Source: Eubacterium sp.
Lineage (GTDB): Bacteria; Bacillota; Clostridia; Oscillospirales; Acutalibacteraceae
Assembly (NCBI GenBank): GCA_017543725.1
Contig: JAFYFO010000042.1
Span: 1 to 16,532, forward strand
DNA: 16,532 nt
Reading direction: 5' to 3'
The notes beneath the pieces were generated by a model. The model saw nothing but the letters and a program-made list of their open reading frames with translations. It made no database searches and was not told where the DNA came from. The number at the start of each line of letters is the position of its first letter. The stretch's first letter is position 1. Below, in pieces: positions 14,170 to 16,532 of the stretch. The position numbers and the translations under genes were made by a program.

Positions 14170-15585
14170 ATGTCTGACAAACAAAAAGATAACACACAGA
14201 TTTTCAGCACATATAAAATACCGAAAGCAGTTGCGGCGCTTGCTCTTCCGAGTATGCTCGGAATGTTGATAAATATAATATACAATCTTGCAGACACCTT
14301 TTTCGTCGGTCAGACGGGTGATGCAAATCAGGTTTCAGCCGTTTCGCTTTCAATGCCGCTTTTTCTTTTGTTTCTTGCAATAGGAAATCTTTTCGGCGTT
14401 TGCGGATGCGCTTTCATCAGCCGTTCACTCGGCGAAGGAAACAGGGATAAAGTTAAAACAATATCTTCTTTCTGCATTTATGCGGGAATTCTTGCAGGAA
14501 TTGTTTTTGAGGCAATTTTCCTGCTTTTCAGAACTCCGATTCTCTATATGGCAGGAGCCTCTGATTCAAGCATCGGATTTGCAAAAGACTATCTTTTCTG
14601 GGTTTCCCTCGGCGCTCCGTTTGTTGTTACTTCAATTTCTGTCGGCAACCTTATCAGAGGTGAAGGCGCGGCAAAACAATCAATGGCGGGAATGATTCTC
14701 GGTCAGTTGACAAATATTGTTCTCGACCCGATTTTCATTCTTCCCAAGGGCGCTAAACTCTTTTTCTTCACTCTCCCCTTCGGTTTGAATACGGGAGTTG
14801 CGGGAGCGGCTATTGCAACCGTTATCGGAAACATCGTTTCTGTTTTATTCTTCCTGAGTTATTTTCTGAAAGGAAAATCAATCCTTTCAATAACTCCAAA
14901 GCGCTTTTCGGCGAAAAACGGAATTGCAAAGGGCGTTATCAGCGTTGGCTTGCCCGCTTCGCTCAATAATCTTCTGATGAGCCTTTCAAATATTATTGTT
15001 AATATGTTTTTATCAAACTACGGCGATAACGCAGTTGCGGCAATGGGCGTTGCAATGAAGGCAAATATGCTTGTTGTTATGCTTCAAATCGGTTTGGCTC
15101 AGGGTATTCAGCCCCTTGTTGGATACTGCTACGGCGCAAAGAATTACACAAGAATGAAAAAATCAATCCGCTTTTCAACGCTTTGCAACATTGCGATCGG
15201 AACGGTTATGACAGTTTTTTATATCTTCTTCCGCACCCAGGTTATCAGCGCGTTTATTGATAATGCCGAAGTTGTTGAATACGGAGTTAAAATGCTGACT
15301 GCGCTTATGAGCGCAGGACCGCTTATCGGCGTTATGTTCATCATAAATTTCGCATTTCAGGGAATGGGAAAAGGCGGAAAATCGCTTCTTCTTGCAATCA
15401 GCAGGCAAGGTCTTGTTTTCCTTCCGACGCTGATTATTATGGATAAACTTATCGGACTTGAAGGAATAATGTGGGCTCAGCCGACCGCTGATTATTTCTG
15501 CATTATCCTCTCCGTTATTATGTTTGCCTCAACGATGAAAAAACTTGAAAAAGAGGAGGAGGCTGTTAGAAATGCAACTGACTAA
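14170..15585 (+). CDS. MATE family efflux transporter (MepA-like)
   Basis: A 471-residue polytopic membrane protein with about twelve helices in two homologous halves, which is the MATE length and layout. MATE pumps export drugs, dyes and metabolites using Na+ or H+. Family features are ALPSMLGMLINIIYNLADTF (25-44), the cytoplasmic SRSLGEGNRDK (84-94), IRGEGAAKQS (162-171) before NIVLDPIFI (182-190), and in the second half QGIQPLVGYCYGAKN (311-325) and FQGMGKGGKS (396-405). The pattern is closest to the MepA branch, though no substrate can be deduced. The ATG follows the rsmA stop directly (TAAATG) and no Shine-Dalgarno precedes it, so translation probably depends on ribosomes finishing rsmA. 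Its 3' end overlaps the next gene by 14 nt. Confidence 0.92.
   Translation: MSDKQKDNTQIFSTYKIPKAVAALALPSMLGMLINIIYNLADTFFVGQTGDANQVSAVSLSMPLFLLFLAIGNLFGVCGCAFISRSLGEGNRDKVKTISSFCIYAGILAGIVFEAIFLLFRTPILYMAGASDSSIGFAKDYLFWVSLGAPFVVTSISVGNLIRGEGAAKQSMAGMILGQLTNIVLDPIFILPKGAKLFFFTLPFGLNTGVAGAAIATVIGNIVSVLFFLSYFLKGKSILSITPKRFSAKNGIAKGVISVGLPASLNNLLMSLSNIIVNMFLSNYGDNAVAAMGVAMKANMLVVMLQIGLAQGIQPLVGYCYGAKNYTRMKKSIRFSTLCNIAIGTVMTVFYIFFRTQVISAFIDNAEVVEYGVKMLTALMSAGPLIGVMFIINFAFQGMGKGGKSLLLAISRQGLVFLPTLIIMDKLIGLEGIMWAQPTADYFCIILSVIMFASTMKKLEKEEEAVRNATD
15553..15562 (+). promoter_or_regulatory. Shine-Dalgarno that fixes the start of the last gene
   Basis: GAGGAGGAGG, inside the end of the MATE gene, lies 9 nt before the ATG at 15572. 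The in-frame ATG at 15545 is upstream of it and has no ribosome site, so the shorter protein is preferred. Confidence 0.75.
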
Positions 15586-16267
15586 TCTTTCAAATAAAGA
15601 AATCAAGGAAATCAGTGAAAAAATTGCCCCCAAACTTTTAAACCACCCTTTCTTTATGTACTATTGCAAAAGCGAGAAAGACAGGGAGGGTTTTATAAAG
15701 GATTATTTCAACTATTATCTTCGCAAATGGATTAAAAGCGAAATCGTTCTGACGGACGAGGGCGGCAATGTTATCATAACCCTTATAAGCATTGAAAACT
15801 TTCATTCAAAGGATAAGGGCATGGGACTTGCAAAACTCAAGAGAAACAAATCCGCCTATGCAAATGTTACCTATCATCAGGGAAACATTCTTTATTTGAG
15901 CGAAATTGTTGCCCCCGCAAAAATCGGAACGAAAATTATGATGATTTTTTCAACTTTAAAATACAGGGATGAAGCGGAAAAACTCATTGACGAGGCAATC
16001 GAAATCGCAAAAGCAAACAATTATATGCTCGTTTATGAAACTTTCAGCAAGAAGGCAGGCGAAATCCTCGGCGCAAAGGATTTTGAAGTTGCATATGAAA
16101 AACTCTTTCAGGGAACTCAGTTTTTTGAAACGATAATGACATATTATCTTCACGATAAAACAAAACCTGTTAAACTTGTTGAAGAATTTCACCCCATAAC
16201 AATCCACGACGACACTCTTGACAACTCCGAATCCTCGGAAGAAAAGGGCGAAAAACCCGAAGTTTAA
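15572..16267 (+). CDS. Uncharacterised protein, possibly a degenerate GNAT fold
   Basis: A 231-residue cytoplasmic protein without signal peptide or membrane segments; not recognised with confidence. The order of segments resembles a GNAT acyltransferase: an N-terminal helix with HPFFMYYCKSEKDR (25-38), a strand EIVLTDEGGNVIITLI (57-72), a long helix EAEKLIDEAIEIAKANN (134-150), the strand YMLVYETF (151-158), then GAKDFEVAYEKLF (167-179), like the 'YEKLGF' end of that fold. However, the acetyl-CoA loop (R/Q-x-x-G-x-G/A) is not visible where it should be, near 113-125. The last 20 residues are acidic and probably disordered. It overlaps the MATE gene by 14 nt and so belongs to the rsmA operon. 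If GNAT-derived, it may have lost catalysis; this is inference. Confidence 0.6.
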   Translation: MQLTNLSNKEIKEISEKIAPKLLNHPFFMYYCKSEKDREGFIKDYFNYYLRKWIKSEIVLTDEGGNVIITLISIENFHSKDKGMGLAKLKRNKSAYANVTYHQGNILYLSEIVAPAKIGTKIMMIFSTLKYRDEAEKLIDEAIEIAKANNYMLVYETFSKKAGEILGAKDFEVAYEKLFQGTQFFETIMTYYLHDKTKPVKLVEEFHPITIHDDTLDNSESSEEKGEKPEV

Positions 16268-16292
16268 CACTATTAATATGTTATAAATAAGC

Positions 16293-16324
16293 AAGGCCGA
16301 TTCATATAATATGAATCGGTTTTT
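16293..16324 (+). terminator. Terminator of the rsmA-MATE operon
   Basis: A perfect 10-bp stem (16297-16306 with 16310-16319), 3-nt loop and five T. Flanking AAGG/TTTT bases can extend the stem. It begins 26 nt after the last stop codon. Confidence 0.85.
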
Positions 16325-16328
16325 CAAT

Positions 16329-16375
16329 ATATACAACAGGAATAACACTGAAATATCGGATATACAACAGGTTGT
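16329..16375. repeat. 12-bp direct repeat with a dyad upstream of the end-of-window promoter
   Basis: ATATACAACAGG occurs at 16329-16340 and again at 16360-16371, 31 bp apart start to start (about three helical turns). The second copy continues into an inverted repeat ACAAC-AG-GTTGT (16364-16375). It lies 50-100 bp upstream of a strong promoter and could be a regulator site. No gene is seen in the stretch from 16268 to the window end. Confidence 0.5.
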
Positions 16376-16425
16376 GTCAATATATTAACAATATGTAAAT
16401 CTCATTGGGAGCATTGCACAAGATA

Positions 16426-16454
16426 TTGATTTTTTTGCAAAAATATGCTATAAT
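16426..16454 (+). promoter_or_regulatory. Strong promoter reading out of the window
   Basis: TTGATT (16426-16431), a 17-bp spacer and perfect TATAAT (16449-16454) with an extended -10 TG. Transcription would start near 16461 towards a gene or RNA beyond the right edge. Confidence 0.82.
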
Positions 16455-16532
16455 TACCTCAACATATGGAAATAAAAACAGCAGTTAAATTCAATAAATA
16501 TGTTTATAATAATTATATACATTTCTGTTTTA

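Noticed and set aside
15956..16348. 130-codon hydrophobic open frame on the minus strand at the end of the rsmA operon
   Set aside because: It runs antisense across the last gene and through that operon's terminator, has no ribosome site, and its hydrophobic, Phe-rich composition reflects AT-rich antisense reading.
16466..16532. Open frame from an ATG at 16466 to the window end on the plus strand
   Set aside because: Only 22 codons are visible, there is no ribosome site, and the predicted transcription start is only about 5 nt upstream. It is too short to separate from chance.

Overview
The window looks like a piece of chromosome from an anaerobic, low-GC Gram-positive bacterium, most likely in the Clostridia (Oscillospirales or a related gut lineage; this placement is inference). 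The signs are sigma-A-type promoters in very AT-rich spacers, strong Shine-Dalgarno sequences, a class B sortase with an SPKTG-sorted protein, an LCP-family cell-envelope enzyme, a transketolase split into two genes, and a Clostridia-type long U32 protein. No tRNA, rRNA, CRISPR array or insertion sequence was seen. The genes are mostly intact and housekeeping-like.

Layout, left to right. (1) 2-2035, plus strand: the 3' part of a U32 (RlhA/TrhP-like RNA hydroxylation) gene, followed without a gap by maf. (2) 2191-3075, plus: a stand-alone PHP-domain phosphoesterase, ending at a strong hairpin shared with the convergent next gene. (3) 3153-4589, minus: a solitary AAA ATPase/DUF234 protein with a PD-(D/E)XK-like C-terminus; its leader holds a tandem dyad repeat that starts at the predicted transcription start. 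(4) 4782-6567, minus: split transketolase, N-terminal half first, with its own promoter and terminator. (5) 6690-9363, minus: a cell-surface cluster made of a small SPKTG-anchored protein with a strong promoter, an intercistronic terminator, a class B sortase, and an LCP protein overlapping the sortase by 17 nt. (6) 9566-13113, minus: a two-gene heterodimeric ABC exporter. (7) 13306-16267, plus, divergent from the exporter: rsmA (ksgA), a MATE transporter and an uncharacterised protein, packed as one operon. (8) 16325-16532: a non-coding stretch with repeats and a strong promoter reading out of the window.

The most interesting points are these. The sortase-LCP overlap beside a likely sortase substrate suggests protein anchoring and glycopolymer attachment may be linked. 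One exporter subunit appears to have lost, in frame, the strand that carries the adenine-stacking A-loop, while its partner has a degenerate catalytic site. The DUF234 ATPase/nuclease-like gene has an operator-like repeat. The LCP protein carries a natural run of eight histidines. Three gene starts differ from the longest open frame: TTG at 13113, ATG at 9363 and ATG at 15572. Each is supported by Shine-Dalgarno placement, and the first also by promoter position. All homology statements come from reading motifs by eye; no searches were run.
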